Assembly: GCA_910578425.1 (NCBI GenBank)
Contig: CAJTQX010000001.1
Location: 34,048 to 98,047 of the forward strand
Direction of reading: 5' to 3'
DNA from: an uncultured Anaerotignum sp.
GTDB lineage: Bacteria; Bacillota; Clostridia; Lachnospirales; Anaerotignaceae
Length of the DNA stretch: 64,000 nucleotides
Below the pieces are notes generated by a model, which saw only the letters and a program-made list of their open reading frames with translations, did no database searches and was not told the DNA's origin. Below are positions 35,711-44,412 of the stretch, one piece after another. Made by a program: the position numbers and the translations under genes. The first letter of the stretch is position 1, and every line of letters starts with the position of its first letter.

Positions 35711-36523
35711 ATGACGGAAAAAAAGCGTTTTACCGGAGAAACATCAAAGAGCGGTTCGCCGATTTATGAATATGACGCGCTGGAAGAACCAAAGGAGTTC
35801 CGCGCTCCGGCGCATACGCCCTATGAGCGTGAGATTTCCGAGCATATGGAGGCGGCTTTTCCGGGCAGAGAAACAAGAGTATACCATGAAATTGCATCGG
35901 AGTTTATTCATGTGGACGTATATGTTATGAAAGCACCTACAAAGCAGGACTTCCATGTCATTTATACAACAGGCATGAGTGCGATGCCTATGACGCTGCC
36001 GGAGGAGCTTCTGCCGGAATACAAGGATTTGGAACGGGCGGAACTGCTGCTGTTCCTGCCTGCGGAATGGGACATTCTGACGGGCTACGAAACGGATAAG
36101 GATGTGCCGGAAAGCCTCTGGTGGCCGGTGCATCTGATGAAATATCTGGCGCGTTTTCCGCATGAATATGGTACATGGCTGGGCTGGGGGCATACAATTC
36201 CCAATTCTGCGGAGTATGCGCCATATGACGAAACTACGAAGCTCTGCGGTACGCTGCTGGGTTCTTTGCAGGAAGAAATCAGCGTATTTCATACGGAGGA
36301 CGGCACACAGATCAATATGTATGTCATGATGCCGCTTTACAGGGAGGAAATGGAATACAAGCTGGAGGCAGGGACGGAGGCCCTGCTGGAAAAACTGTTC
36401 AGGCTGAATGGTTTTGGCATGGTTGTGTTTCCAGACAGACCCAACGTATGCATAGATGCAGAAGAAACGGAAGTTATGGAAGAAACGGAAAATACAGAGG
36501 ACATTGAGGAGGAAAACAAATGA
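35711..36523 (+). CDS. suppressor-of-fused (SUFU) domain protein
   Basis: This 270-residue soluble protein has a SUFU-like domain in residues about 45-240, with HIDVYVM-like and TTGMSAMPM strands and LLFLPAEWDI. Bacterial SUFU proteins occur as immunity proteins beside polymorphic toxins but also as stand-alone proteins. No toxin is adjacent here. The C-terminal 25 residues are strongly acidic. GGAGG precedes the ATG. Its stop overlaps the ltaE start by 4 bases. I cannot assign a function. Confidence 0.8.
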   Translation: MTEKKRFTGETSKSGSPIYEYDALEEPKEFRAPAHTPYEREISEHMEAAFPGRETRVYHEIASEFIHVDVYVMKAPTKQDFHVIYTTGMSAMPMTLPEELLPEYKDLERAELLLFLPAEWDILTGYETDKDVPESLWWPVHLMKYLARFPHEYGTWLGWGHTIPNSAEYAPYDETTKLCGTLLGSLQEEISVFHTEDGTQINMYVMMPLYREEMEYKLEAGTEALLEKLFRLNGFGMVVFPDRPNVCIDAEETEVMEETENTEDIEEENK

Positions 36524-37551
36524 TAAACGGAATGATTGACCTGCGCAGCGATACGGTGACACTGCCGACCGAGGAAATGCGTCAGGCGATGTTTGAGGCT
36601 GTGGTGGGCGATGATGTTTACGGTGACGATGCAACGATAAACGAACTGGAGCGGCTTGCGGCGGAGAAATTTGGCAAGGAGGCGGGGCTGTTCGTACCCA
36701 GCGGCGTTATGAGCAACCAGCTTGCACTTTTTACCCATGTACAGAGGGGCGAGGAAGTTATTCTGCCGGATAACTGCCATATCGTAGTGCATGAGGCAGG
36801 CTCTGCGGCGATCATCGCGGGGGCGCAACTGAGGAGCGTGCAGAACGCAGCGGGAGAGATGCCGCTGGATATTGTGGAAAAATATATCCGCAAAGACCCG
36901 GACGATATCCACCAGCCCAAAACTGCCCTGATTACCTATGAAAACGCGGATTCTGACGGGCAGGTGCGTTCTGTGGAATACATGAGAAAGGTTTGGGAGC
37001 TGGCGAAAAAATATGAGCTGTCTGTACATGTGGACGGTGCGCGGATATTCAATGCGGCGGCGTATCTGGGCGTGGACGTAAAGGAAATGGCGCAATACTG
37101 CGACAGTATGTCTGTCTGCCTTTCCAAGGGGCTCTGCGCGCCGGTAGGGTCTGTGCTGGTGGGCAGCAGGGAGTTTATTGCGCTGGCGAGAAGAAAGCGT
37201 AAAATACTGGGCGGCGGCATGCGTCAGGCTGGTATTCTGGCAGCGGCTGGCATTGTCGCGCTGACAAAAATGACGGAACGGCTGAAAGAAGACCACGAAA
37301 ACGCCGCGTATATGGCGGAACGGCTTGCGGAGGTACCTGGCATTGAGGTTTATAAGGAACGCCAGCAGATCAGCATGGTATTTTTCCGGCTGGCAGGTTT
37401 CCCGCTGGATTCCGATGGGCTGGTGAAATATATGCTGGATAACGGCGTGCGCATCAATGGCGAGGATAACGGCGTCATGCGCTATGTGACGCATCGCTAT
37501 GTTTCCCGCGAGGAGATTGACAGGGTTGTGGAACTGATGAAGAAAGCATAA
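36520..37551 (+). CDS. ltaE: low-specificity L-threonine aldolase
   Basis: This PLP enzyme splits threonine or allo-threonine into glycine and acetaldehyde. The 343-residue protein begins MIDLRSDTVTLPTEEMRQAM, the family hallmark (after four extra residues), with HVDGARIFNAA and the PLP lysine K203 in VCLSKGLCAPVGS. GGAGGAAAACAA precedes the ATG. It is translationally coupled to the SUFU gene. Confidence 0.95.
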   Translation: MINGMIDLRSDTVTLPTEEMRQAMFEAVVGDDVYGDDATINELERLAAEKFGKEAGLFVPSGVMSNQLALFTHVQRGEEVILPDNCHIVVHEAGSAAIIAGAQLRSVQNAAGEMPLDIVEKYIRKDPDDIHQPKTALITYENADSDGQVRSVEYMRKVWELAKKYELSVHVDGARIFNAAAYLGVDVKEMAQYCDSMSVCLSKGLCAPVGSVLVGSREFIALARRKRKILGGGMRQAGILAAAGIVALTKMTERLKEDHENAAYMAERLAEVPGIEVYKERQQISMVFFRLAGFPLDSDGLVKYMLDNGVRINGEDNGVMRYVTHRYVSREEIDRVVELMKKA

Positions 37552-37580
37552 GGCTCTGCCTTCGTTTTTTGGAGGAAGTT

Positions 37581-37862
37581 ATGGGAAAGATATTTCTTGT
37601 TTTGGGTCTGGGCTTTTTGATTGGCTATAAAGGGCTTTTGCGGGAAAAAGGACTGCGGCTGAACGAACGTTTGCAGACTGTTTTCCTGCTCCTGCTGATA
37701 TTCTGTATGGGCGTGAGTATCGGCCGGAACGGGGAGATACTCCGGAACCTGCCGCTTTTGGGCGGGAAAGCCCTGCTGTTTGCGGTATTTGCCATATTGG
37801 GCAGCACGCTGGCGGTCTACTGCCTTTCCAGGCTGTTTTTGCAGAAGGAGGGGAAGAAATGA
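37581..37862 (+). CDS. LysO family transporter, N-terminal half (split gene)
   Basis: The 93-residue membrane protein corresponds to the first part of LysO (YbjE), the lysine exporter. It has three hydrophobic segments and a FCMGVSIGRN motif that recurs in the next protein (SVGIDMGRN). GGAGGA precedes the ATG at 37581. It overlaps the second half by 4 bases, so the two are made together and probably assemble. In E. coli the same regions form one chain of about 300 residues. Confidence 0.8.
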   Translation: MGKIFLVLGLGFLIGYKGLLREKGLRLNERLQTVFLLLLIFCMGVSIGRNGEILRNLPLLGGKALLFAVFAILGSTLAVYCLSRLFLQKEGKK

Positions 37863-38446
37863 GCCTGATACTGTTGGCTGCACTTGCATTGGGGGTTGCA
37901 GGCGGCGTTCTGCTGCCAGAGAACGCCGGCGCGTTTCTGGACAGCGCGTCTTCGGTAATGCTGCTGGCTTTGCTGTTTTCCGTTGGGATAGACATGGGGC
38001 GGAACAAAGAGGTTTTTGTCCGTATAAAGGAACTGGGACTGAAAATACTGCTGATTCCTGTTGGGGTTGCGGCAGGGTCGCTCTTCGGCGGCGCGGCAAC
38101 GGCTCTGTTGATACACCTGCCCCTGCGGGAGGGAATGGCGATTTCCTCCGGACTGGGCTGGTATAGCCTTTCGGGTATTCTGCTGACAGAGGCGGGCAAT
38201 CCGACAGGCGGGGCGGTATCCTTTCTGGCAAATGTATTCCGCGAAGCCATTACGTTTGTGATTGTGCCGTTTCTGGCCGGGCATCTGAATTTTTACTGTG
38301 CTATCGCCCCAGCCGGAGCAACGGCGATGGATACGACGCTGGGCGTTATCAGCAAGAATACGGACAGCGAGACGGCTGTTCTGGCGTTTGTCAGCGGCGT
38401 TGTCTGTACGCTTTTGGTGCCTGTGCTGGTGCCGCTGTTCCTTTGA
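37859..38446 (+). CDS. LysO family transporter, C-terminal half (split gene)
   Basis: The 195-residue membrane protein has the core of the LysO/DUF340 family, with GLGWYSLSGILLTEAG and FLANVFREAITFVIVPF. These segments include conserved polar residues expected in the transport path. It is coupled to the preceding half through an ATGA overlap. Lysine or a related cationic amino acid is the likely substrate by family, not by direct evidence. Confidence 0.85.
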   Translation: MSLILLAALALGVAGGVLLPENAGAFLDSASSVMLLALLFSVGIDMGRNKEVFVRIKELGLKILLIPVGVAAGSLFGGAATALLIHLPLREGMAISSGLGWYSLSGILLTEAGNPTGGAVSFLANVFREAITFVIVPFLAGHLNFYCAIAPAGATAMDTTLGVISKNTDSETAVLAFVSGVVCTLLVPVLVPLFL

Positions 38447-38487
38447 GGGCGGCAATAAAAAGAATTGAAAAAAAGAGAAAAAAAGGC

Positions 38488-38516
38488 TTGACATTTTTCC
38501 GTCGGTGCGTTATTAT
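38488..38516 (+). promoter_or_regulatory. promoter of tRNA-Leu
   Basis: TTGACA, 17 bases and TATTAT (overlapping TATAAT at a 20-base spacing) end 19 bases ahead of the mature tRNA. Confidence 0.85.
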
Positions 38517-38535
38517 AATCTAGCGCACAGGACGT

Positions 38536-38620
38536 GCGGATGTGGCGGAACTGGCAGACGCGCTAGATTCAGGTTCTAGTGGGCATTACGCCCGTGCAGG
38601 TTCAAGTCCTGTCATCCGCA
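38536..38620 (+). tRNA. tRNA-Leu (anticodon CAG)
   Basis: An 85-base class II tRNA. The acceptor stem is GCGGATG with CATCCGC. The anticodon stem CTAGA/TCTAG encloses the loop TTCAGGT (anticodon CAG). The long variable arm is GGGC-ATTAC-GCCC, and the T arm is CAGG-TTCAAGT-CCTG. The discriminator base is A, as expected for leucine, and CCA is not encoded. It decodes CUG. Confidence 0.97.
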
Positions 38621-38628
38621 TAAAGTGA

Positions 38629-38663
38629 AACGGCGGTATCATTTCGATACTGCCGTTTTTTTT
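38629..38663 (+). terminator. terminator of tRNA-Leu
   Basis: AACGGCGGTATC pairs with GATACTGCCGTT (one mismatch) around a 5-base loop and is followed by eight T residues. Confidence 0.95.
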
Positions 38664-38720
38664 TGTATCTTCCTTTTTGCCTGTCGCAGCCCTGTGCGCG
38701 GACAGCGGAGAATAAGCGGA

Positions 38721-38749
38721 TTGAAAAATATAATGAAAAATGCTATGAT
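38721..38749 (+). promoter_or_regulatory. promoter of the histidine kinase gene
   Basis: TTGAAA, a 17-base spacer and TATGAT lie 45 bases ahead of the start codon. This makes the kinase gene an independent unit. Confidence 0.65.
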
Positions 38750-38794
38750 GAAAGCAGATGATACAAAATAAGCACAGGTCTGCGGAGGGACGCC

Positions 38795-40207
38795 ATGAAA
38801 CGGAAATCCATTGTAAAAAAACAGATGATGTTGTATTTGGGGACGATTGCAGCGTGTGTGGTAATTTTGAGTGTTGTGCTTTCTATGGTGTACACCAGGC
38901 ATTATATGAACGAAAAACGGGACGAGCTGATCGAGCAGGGGCAGAAAATTGCCGCTGCCATTACGAAGGCCTACCGAACGGGCAGCCTGAGCAATTTAAG
39001 CTATGAGCTGCAGGTTTTGGAGGATTATATGAGCGCGGGGATACTGATGACGAACGACAGCGGCGTGGTTGTGATGATTTCCCCGGGGTTTGATGAAAAT
39101 ATGATTGGCGAAGTGATGGCTTACGAGGAGCTTGTGCAGGGTGTTCTGGACGGGAATATCGTTTCCATAGAAACAAAGCAGGGCTGGTTTTTTGATACGC
39201 CTATGCTTGTGGTGGGCTATCCGCTGACCGTTGGGCAGATGGCGGGCATATTTATGTGCTGTCCGATACCGGAATTGGAGGAATCGCTCAGGGAGATGTA
39301 CGCGATGGGGCTTGTCAGCCTGTTTTTTGTATTCCTGATTGCTGTTGTGGTCAGCTATATGGCATCAAAGCGTATGACAAAGCCGCTGATGGAAATGAAC
39401 CGCGCGGCGAAAATCATTGCGGACGGTGATTTTGAGCAGCGCGTGACAATTGGCAGCATGGACGAAATGGGCGAGCTGGCGGAGAGTTTTAACCATATGG
39501 CGGAGAGTTTGGAGCAGAATGATAAAAAGCGAAGGGATTTCATCGCAAATGTTTCGCATGACCTTCGTTCCCCGCTGACATCCATGCAGGGCTTTTTGAC
39601 GGCTATGCTGGACGGCACCGTACCGCCGGAAAAACAGGAAAAATATCTGCGAATCGTATTGCAGGAAACTGTCCGCCTTTCACGACTGACAGAGGGCATT
39701 GTGGAGCTGAGCCGCGCACAGAGCAGCCGCATACTGCTGGACGAAACAGAGTTTGACTTAAATGATTTGATTCGGGAAAATATTGCTGTTTTAGAGCCGC
39801 AGCTGAATGAGAAACACGTGGGAATAAAAGTAATCTATGCGGAGAAGGAAACGGCTGTGTTTGGCGACAGGGATAAAATTTCCAGAGTGATGCAAAACCT
39901 GCTGGGGAACGCCGTAAAGTTTTCCTATCCGGAAGGCGTGATAGAGGTGGAAACGACACTGACGGATAAGAAAAAAGTGCTGGTGTCTGTCAAGGACGAG
40001 GGCATCGGCATCAGTGAGGAAGATCAGAAGTATATTTTTGACCGATTCTATAAGGCGGACGCAACGCGCAATGAGGATAAACAGGGCAGCGGCATTGGGC
40101 TGGCGATCGTGCGGGAGTTTTTGCTGGCGCATGGGGAAAGTATTACGGTAAAAAGCGAGGAAGGGAAAGGGAGCACGTTTGTTTTCTCGCTGAAGCTTGC
40201 GGAATAG
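38795..40207 (+). CDS. orphan sensor histidine kinase
   Basis: This is a 470-residue membrane kinase. Helix 1 (about 12-33) and helix 2 (169-188) enclose an external sensor domain of about 135 residues. HAMP (190-240), HisKA with H255 in NVSHDLRSPLTSM, and HATPase_c with NLLGNAVKFS, DEGIGIS and GSGIGLAIV follow. It resembles the PhoR/WalK-type class. No response regulator gene lies within several kilobases on either side, so its partner is elsewhere. It is monocistronic. The signal is unknown. Confidence 0.95.
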   Translation: MKRKSIVKKQMMLYLGTIAACVVILSVVLSMVYTRHYMNEKRDELIEQGQKIAAAITKAYRTGSLSNLSYELQVLEDYMSAGILMTNDSGVVVMISPGFDENMIGEVMAYEELVQGVLDGNIVSIETKQGWFFDTPMLVVGYPLTVGQMAGIFMCCPIPELEESLREMYAMGLVSLFFVFLIAVVVSYMASKRMTKPLMEMNRAAKIIADGDFEQRVTIGSMDEMGELAESFNHMAESLEQNDKKRRDFIANVSHDLRSPLTSMQGFLTAMLDGTVPPEKQEKYLRIVLQETVRLSRLTEGIVELSRAQSSRILLDETEFDLNDLIRENIAVLEPQLNEKHVGIKVIYAEKETAVFGDRDKISRVMQNLLGNAVKFSYPEGVIEVETTLTDKKKVLVSVKDEGIGISEEDQKYIFDRFYKADATRNEDKQGSGIGLAIVREFLLAHGESITVKSEEGKGSTFVFSLKLAE

Positions 40208-40217
40208 GAACCTGAGA

Positions 40218-40365
40218 GCCTATCCCGAAATAATCCATACACATCCTGCTTGCAGCTTTTACGCCATGCTTTGTTGCTTTTTCTTGCCGGGCACCTGAGA
40301 AAAACCGCCTTGTCCGGCATAAAATCTGACGGCGCAATCTGTATGCGTCTTATTTCGGGACAGGC
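40218..40365. mobile_element. MITE-like 148-bp element with terminal inverted repeats
   Basis: GCCTATCCCGAAATAA (40218-40233) and TTATTTCGGGACAGGC (40350-40365) are inverted repeats matching at 15 of 16 bases. Further inside CATAC/GTATG can pair, and a central TGCCGGGCA...TTGTCCGGCA hairpin is present. There is no reading frame. The ends resemble insertion-sequence termini. No convincing target-site duplication is visible. Confidence 0.55.
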
Positions 40366-40405
40366 ACTAAGAAATTTAAAAGTAACTCAAAATTTTATAT
40401 TACAC

Positions 40406-40435
40406 TTGACAGTGCCATGAAATTTATGCTAATTT
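40406..40435 (+). promoter_or_regulatory. promoter of the MalY/PatB gene
   Basis: TTGACA is followed by CTAATT at 17 bases (or TAATTT at 18). The AT-rich flanks contain TTACACT (40400) and AGTGTAA (40466) as a wide inverted repeat. The leader is about 60 bases. Confidence 0.6.
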
Positions 40436-40500
40436 AGTCCCAGTAAATTTTATTTATAAAAAGATAGTGTAAATGGTAAGGTTTTTACAGGAGGTGCAGC

Positions 40501-41703
40501 ATGACTTATAATTTTGACGAAGTGATTGACAGAAGGAACAGCAACAGTATGAATGTGGACGGGTGGAGGGAATATATTTTCCACGCGCCCAGAGACCGGA
40601 AATTTCCGTTTCCTGATGACGAATATGTCAGAATGTGGATTGCGGATATGGAATTTGGAACGCCGGACTGCATCATTGACGCGATGAAGGAACGTTTGGA
40701 CAAGCGTATTTTCGGCTATACAAAGGTCTTTGACCCGCAGTATTACGAAGCCTTTCTGCACTGGACAAAGAGCCGCTATGGCTGGGAATTTCCCAAGGAA
40801 CAACTGGTGACTTCTCCGGGCATCATTCCCGCGCTGTTTGAGCTGGTGGAATATATCTGTAAGCCGGATGAAAAAGTGCTGATTCTGACGCCTTCCTATG
40901 CATATTTCAAGCATGCGGCAGACCATAGCCACATAGAACTGGTCTGCTCGGATTTATTGAACGATAACGGATATTATACAATGGATTATGCGGACATTGA
41001 AGCGAAAGCAAAAGATCCGAAGGTGAAACTCTGCATTTTCTGCAATCCGCATAACCCCAGTGGCAGGATCTGGACGGAGGAGGAACTGAAACGGTTCGGC
41101 GATATTTGTCTGGCAAACGATGTGCTTATCATTTCGGACGAAATCCACTGCGACCTGATACGGACAGGGCTGCGCCATACGCCTTTGGCAAAACTGTATC
41201 CCGAAAGCGATCAGATTATTACCTGTATGGCACCCAGCAAAACGTTTAATATGGCGGGGCTGATGTTTTCCAATGTAATTATCCCCAATGCAGGAATTAT
41301 GGATATCTGGAAAGACAGGCATTATGATTTTGACAATCCGCTGTCCATCACTGCGGCGCAGGCGGCATATGAGCAGGGAGGCCAATGGCTGGCGGAACTG
41401 AAGCTTTATTTGGATGAAAATTTCCGCTTTGCAAAAGAATATCTGGGCGAACATCTGCCGAAAGCGATATTCCGTATTCCGGAAGCGACATATCTCGGCT
41501 GGGTAGATATTGGCGCGTATGTGGAGCAGGGCGAAGATTTGCCGCTCCTGTTTGCCAATGAGGCGGCTGTTCTGCTGGAAGGCGGGAATATGTTTGTACA
41601 AAATTCGGATACATATATCCGGCTGAACCTTGCCTGCCCCAGAGCGATGCTGGCGGAGGGGCTGCGGCGTATCTGTGAGCTGCTGAATAAGCGGGCGAAA
41701 TAA
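40501..41703 (+). CDS. MalY/PatB family PLP-dependent C-S lyase/aminotransferase
   Basis: This is a 400-residue fold-type I PLP enzyme. MalY/PatB members cleave cystathionine or cysteine to pyruvate, ammonia and a thiol. Signatures are MWIADMEFGTP at the N-terminus, CNPHNPSGRIW, ISDEIHCDLI (PLP-binding aspartate) and the PLP lysine K247 in CMAPSKTFNMAGL. AGGAGG precedes the ATG. It is a single gene. Whether cystathionine or cysteine is the natural substrate cannot be told. Confidence 0.93.
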   Translation: MTYNFDEVIDRRNSNSMNVDGWREYIFHAPRDRKFPFPDDEYVRMWIADMEFGTPDCIIDAMKERLDKRIFGYTKVFDPQYYEAFLHWTKSRYGWEFPKEQLVTSPGIIPALFELVEYICKPDEKVLILTPSYAYFKHAADHSHIELVCSDLLNDNGYYTMDYADIEAKAKDPKVKLCIFCNPHNPSGRIWTEEELKRFGDICLANDVLIISDEIHCDLIRTGLRHTPLAKLYPESDQIITCMAPSKTFNMAGLMFSNVIIPNAGIMDIWKDRHYDFDNPLSITAAQAAYEQGGQWLAELKLYLDENFRFAKEYLGEHLPKAIFRIPEATYLGWVDIGAYVEQGEDLPLLFANEAAVLLEGGNMFVQNSDTYIRLNLACPRAMLAEGLRRICELLNKRAK

Positions 41704-41891
41704 GACCCCCCTTTGGGCTTATCGAGGTTTCAGAGAGATTCTGTGAAGAAGCAGGAAAAGGGGGGGAACCGGAAAATCGGAACCCACCCCACATTATCAG
41801 GCTTATTAAAAGCGGATTGGGATTGCTGAATTTGCAGGATAAGTCATGTGACTCGGTTTATCCTTAACTGTTGCATAAGGCTTTGCTTTTC

Positions 41892-41921
41892 GGGCAGAAC
41901 CGTATTTGGTTCTGCCCTTTT
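41892..41921 (+). terminator. strong terminator hairpin
   Basis: GGGCAGAACC-GTATTT-GGTTCTGCCC is a perfect 10-bp stem followed by TTTT. It lies about 190 bp after the PatB-like gene and 9 bp past the stop of the convergent spoIIM gene, so it may serve both. Confidence 0.85.
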
Positions 41922-41929
41922 GCAATGTT

Positions 41930-42505
41930 TCAGCCAATCAGCGCGACACGTTCCAGCCCGGCTGCGGCCAAAAGCAGAAGTACGGAAAAGCCAAACAGGA
42001 TACAGTATTCTGTCTGCTTCCGCCGCCGTTCCCGTTTCAGCGCGCGTTTCCCTTCACCTTCCCGCCAGGTAGACAGGTAATAGGCTGCTGCGGACATTGT
42101 CAGAATATATGCGGGAATGAGGAACAGATTTTGCGGGAGGATTTCTTTTGCAATCGTCAGTATGCCCGCTGTGCCCTGTACGCTCAGGATCATTGCTGAC
42201 GTAAATCCGACTGATATACTGCGGAACAGGAACGCGGCTCCGGAAAAAAACAGCCCCAGCGACATCCAGCCGCCCAGCCAGATAATCAGGTCATATTTCA
42301 GGTATTTCCAGAATATCGACAGAAACGCCGGAGTATTTTCAATTTCTAATGCGTCCTGTAAAAATACCGCCAGCGCGCTGTGCTCTGTCGTTCCCAGCAA
42401 ATTTGCCGCTAATGCGCCGCCGGCTGTTCCCAGCAAAAAAGAAAGACAAACGACTGCGGCAATCATTTGTCCTCTTTGGTCTATCAGGCGTTTTCGTTTC
42501 TTCAT
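41930..42505 (-). CDS. spoIIM: stage II sporulation protein M
   Basis: SpoIIM is part of the DMP complex that remodels peptidoglycan during engulfment of the forespore. The 191-residue protein has five hydrophobic segments and the family's FLLGTAGGALAANLL and WMSLGLFFSGAAFLFRSISVGFT regions (shown in part). The ATG at 42505 has GGGGAGGA in place; the frame extends upstream over the end of nudF without homology. nudF and spoIIM are also near each other in Bacillus. Confidence 0.9.
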   Translation of the reverse strand: MKKRKRLIDQRGQMIAAVVCLSFLLGTAGGALAANLLGTTEHSALAVFLQDALEIENTPAFLSIFWKYLKYDLIIWLGGWMSLGLFFSGAAFLFRSISVGFTSAMILSVQGTAGILTIAKEILPQNLFLIPAYILTMSAAAYYLSTWREGEGKRALKRERRRKQTEYCILFGFSVLLLLAAAGLERVALIG

Positions 42506-42567
42506 GAGCCAGTCCTCCCCTTGCAGTATGAGTCTTCTGCTATCAGGATATGGCTCGTCTTGCTTTT

Positions 42568-43116
42568 TTATGCGTTTTGGGAGGATTTTCCCTGCAACGC
42601 CTGCCATGCGAAAACAGCGGCAACCGTTTTGCCGTCTTTGATTTCTCCGCTTAGAATCATTTCCACTGCCTCCGCCGGTGTATGCGTTTCGATTTCCACA
42701 AATTCATCTTCATCCAGCTTTTGCTGTCCTTTTTGCAGGTCTGTTGCGAAATAAATAAAGATGCGCTCTGTGCAGAATCCGACTGTCGGGTAAAATTCAC
42801 AGAGAAAATTCAGCTTTCCCGGTTTTTTTCCGGTTTCTTCCTCCAATTCGCGCGCGGCTCCCGTTGCGCTGTCCTCGCCGTCCTCCAGTATACCTGCGGG
42901 GATTTCCAGCAGCATTTCCTGGAATGCGTGACGGTACTGCCGCACAAATATGATATTCCCGTCAGAATCTACAGGGAGTACGGCGGCGGCATTTTTGCCC
43001 CGTATGACAGTTTCTCTCTGGGCTGTTTTTCCGTCCGGCATGCGCAGCGTATCCAGCTGCACCTTCACAATTTTCCCCACATGGGTCGTTTTGCTTTCCA
43101 GCACTTCATAGCTCAT
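42568..43116 (-). CDS. nudF: NUDIX hydrolase, ADP-ribose pyrophosphatase type
   Basis: The 182-residue enzyme hydrolyses ADP-ribose to AMP and ribose 5-phosphate. The nudix box is visible as GEDSATGAARELEEETGKK, preceded by LLEIPAGILE and VRQYRHAFQEM, which are typical of the ADP-ribose group. GGAGG lies ahead of the ATG. It is the penultimate gene of a leftward group ending in spoIIM. Confidence 0.93.
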   Translation of the reverse strand: MSYEVLESKTTHVGKIVKVQLDTLRMPDGKTAQRETVIRGKNAAAVLPVDSDGNIIFVRQYRHAFQEMLLEIPAGILEDGEDSATGAARELEEETGKKPGKLNFLCEFYPTVGFCTERIFIYFATDLQKGQQKLDEDEFVEIETHTPAEAVEMILSGEIKDGKTVAAVFAWQALQGKSSQNA

Positions 43117-43137
43117 CAGCCGGTTCCTCCTTTTCCC

Positions 43138-44334
43138 TTATTGCAGTTCTTTCACAAATTCCTCTATCCTGTCCATACCCTTTTTAATGAGCTCCATGCT
43201 TGTCGCATAGGAAAGGCGCATATAATCCGGCATGCCGAAATCCGCGCAGGGTACGACCGCGACATATTTCTGTTCCAGAAGGGCGGACGCAAAATCAGCC
43301 GCGGAATGAATTTCCTTTTCCCCGCAGCGTTTGCCATATGTTTCAGAAATGTCCACAAAAAGATAGAATGCGCCTTCCGGCTTCAGCGCGGAGAGCAGAG
43401 GAATGGCTTCCTCGCGTTCAAAGATATAATCCCGCCGTTTGCGGAATTCCGCGCACATTTCCGCCACACAGTCCTGGGAGCCTTCCAGAGCGGTCAGAGC
43501 AGCCTCCTGTGCAATAGAGTTCGGATTTGAAGCCATATGGGACTGGAGCGACGCCATCAGCTTTGCGACTTCCAAAGGTGCGGCAGCATAGCCGATGCGC
43601 CAGCCTGTCATGGCATAGCTTTTGGAAACGCCGTTGATAACGATTGTTCTGTCGTAAATTTCCTTTCCGAGAGAAGCGATGCTGATATGCTTTTTCTCTT
43701 CTTCGTAAATCAGTTTTTCGTAAATTTCATCGGAAATCACAAATATGTCATGACGCACAGCGAAATCCGCGACCATCTCCAAATCCTTACGGGAGGTTAC
43801 CATGCCTGTCGGATTGGAAGGGCTTGTCAGCACGAGGGCTTTTGTTTTCGGGGTATATGCCTGTTCCAGCTCTTCTTTCGTCAGCATAAACCGGTTTTCT
43901 TTTTTCGTATGGATGAGTACGGGCACGCCTCCTGCAATCCGTACCATTTCGGAATAACTGAGCCAATAGGGGGCGGGAATCAGCACCTCGTCCCCTTCGT
44001 TGAGGATGGCGAGGAAGGCGTTCATCAGAGAGTGCTTTGCGCCGTTGCTTATAACGACCTGTGCGGGTGTATAGTCCAGCCCGTTGTCCTGTTTCAGCTT
44101 TCCGCAGACCGCCTGACGGAGTGCAGGTGTTCCTGCTGCCGGAGTATAGCGCGTCATGCCTGTTTCAATTGCGTGTATTCCTGCCTGACGAATGTGTTCC
44201 GGCGTATCAAAATCCGGTTCGCCCGCTGCAAATGCTACAACATCCTTTCCCTCGGCTTTCAGATGCGCTGCTTTGGAGGAAATTTCCATTGTGCTGGAGG
44301 GCTTTATGCCCATTGCTTTTCTTGACAATTCCAT
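43138..44334 (-). CDS. class I/II pyridoxal-phosphate aminotransferase (aspartate-type)
   Basis: The 398-residue enzyme belongs to the AspC/PatA branch of fold-type I aminotransferases. Motifs are AAGEPDFDTPEHI, YTPAAGTPALR, SPSNPTGMV, ISDEIYEKLIY and the PLP lysine K238 in NGVSKSYAMTGWRIGY. The likely reaction is transfer of the amino group between aspartate and 2-oxoglutarate. That would connect to the 2-oxoglutarate operon at 1.8-6.2 kb, although the substrate range of this family is wide. It is in a leftward group with nudF 21 bp downstream. Confidence 0.93.
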   Translation of the reverse strand: MELSRKAMGIKPSSTMEISSKAAHLKAEGKDVVAFAAGEPDFDTPEHIRQAGIHAIETGMTRYTPAAGTPALRQAVCGKLKQDNGLDYTPAQVVISNGAKHSLMNAFLAILNEGDEVLIPAPYWLSYSEMVRIAGGVPVLIHTKKENRFMLTKEELEQAYTPKTKALVLTSPSNPTGMVTSRKDLEMVADFAVRHDIFVISDEIYEKLIYEEEKKHISIASLGKEIYDRTIVINGVSKSYAMTGWRIGYAAAPLEVAKLMASLQSHMASNPNSIAQEAALTALEGSQDCVAEMCAEFRKRRDYIFEREEAIPLLSALKPEGAFYLFVDISETYGKRCGEKEIHSAADFASALLEQKYVAVVPCADFGMPDYMRLSYATSMELIKKGMDRIEEFVKELQ

Positions 44335-44412
44335 ATCGTATTCACCTCATAAAAAGTATTTTCATAAAAGAACCTTACGGGCATTTCCCTCAAGGTCTTT
44401 CTGGCTGTAGCC

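Noticed and set aside
42525..42552. Sigma-E-like boxes (CATATCC, 15 bases, CATACT) before spoIIM
   Set aside because: Transcription would begin inside the ribosome-binding site, so this position is unlikely to work.
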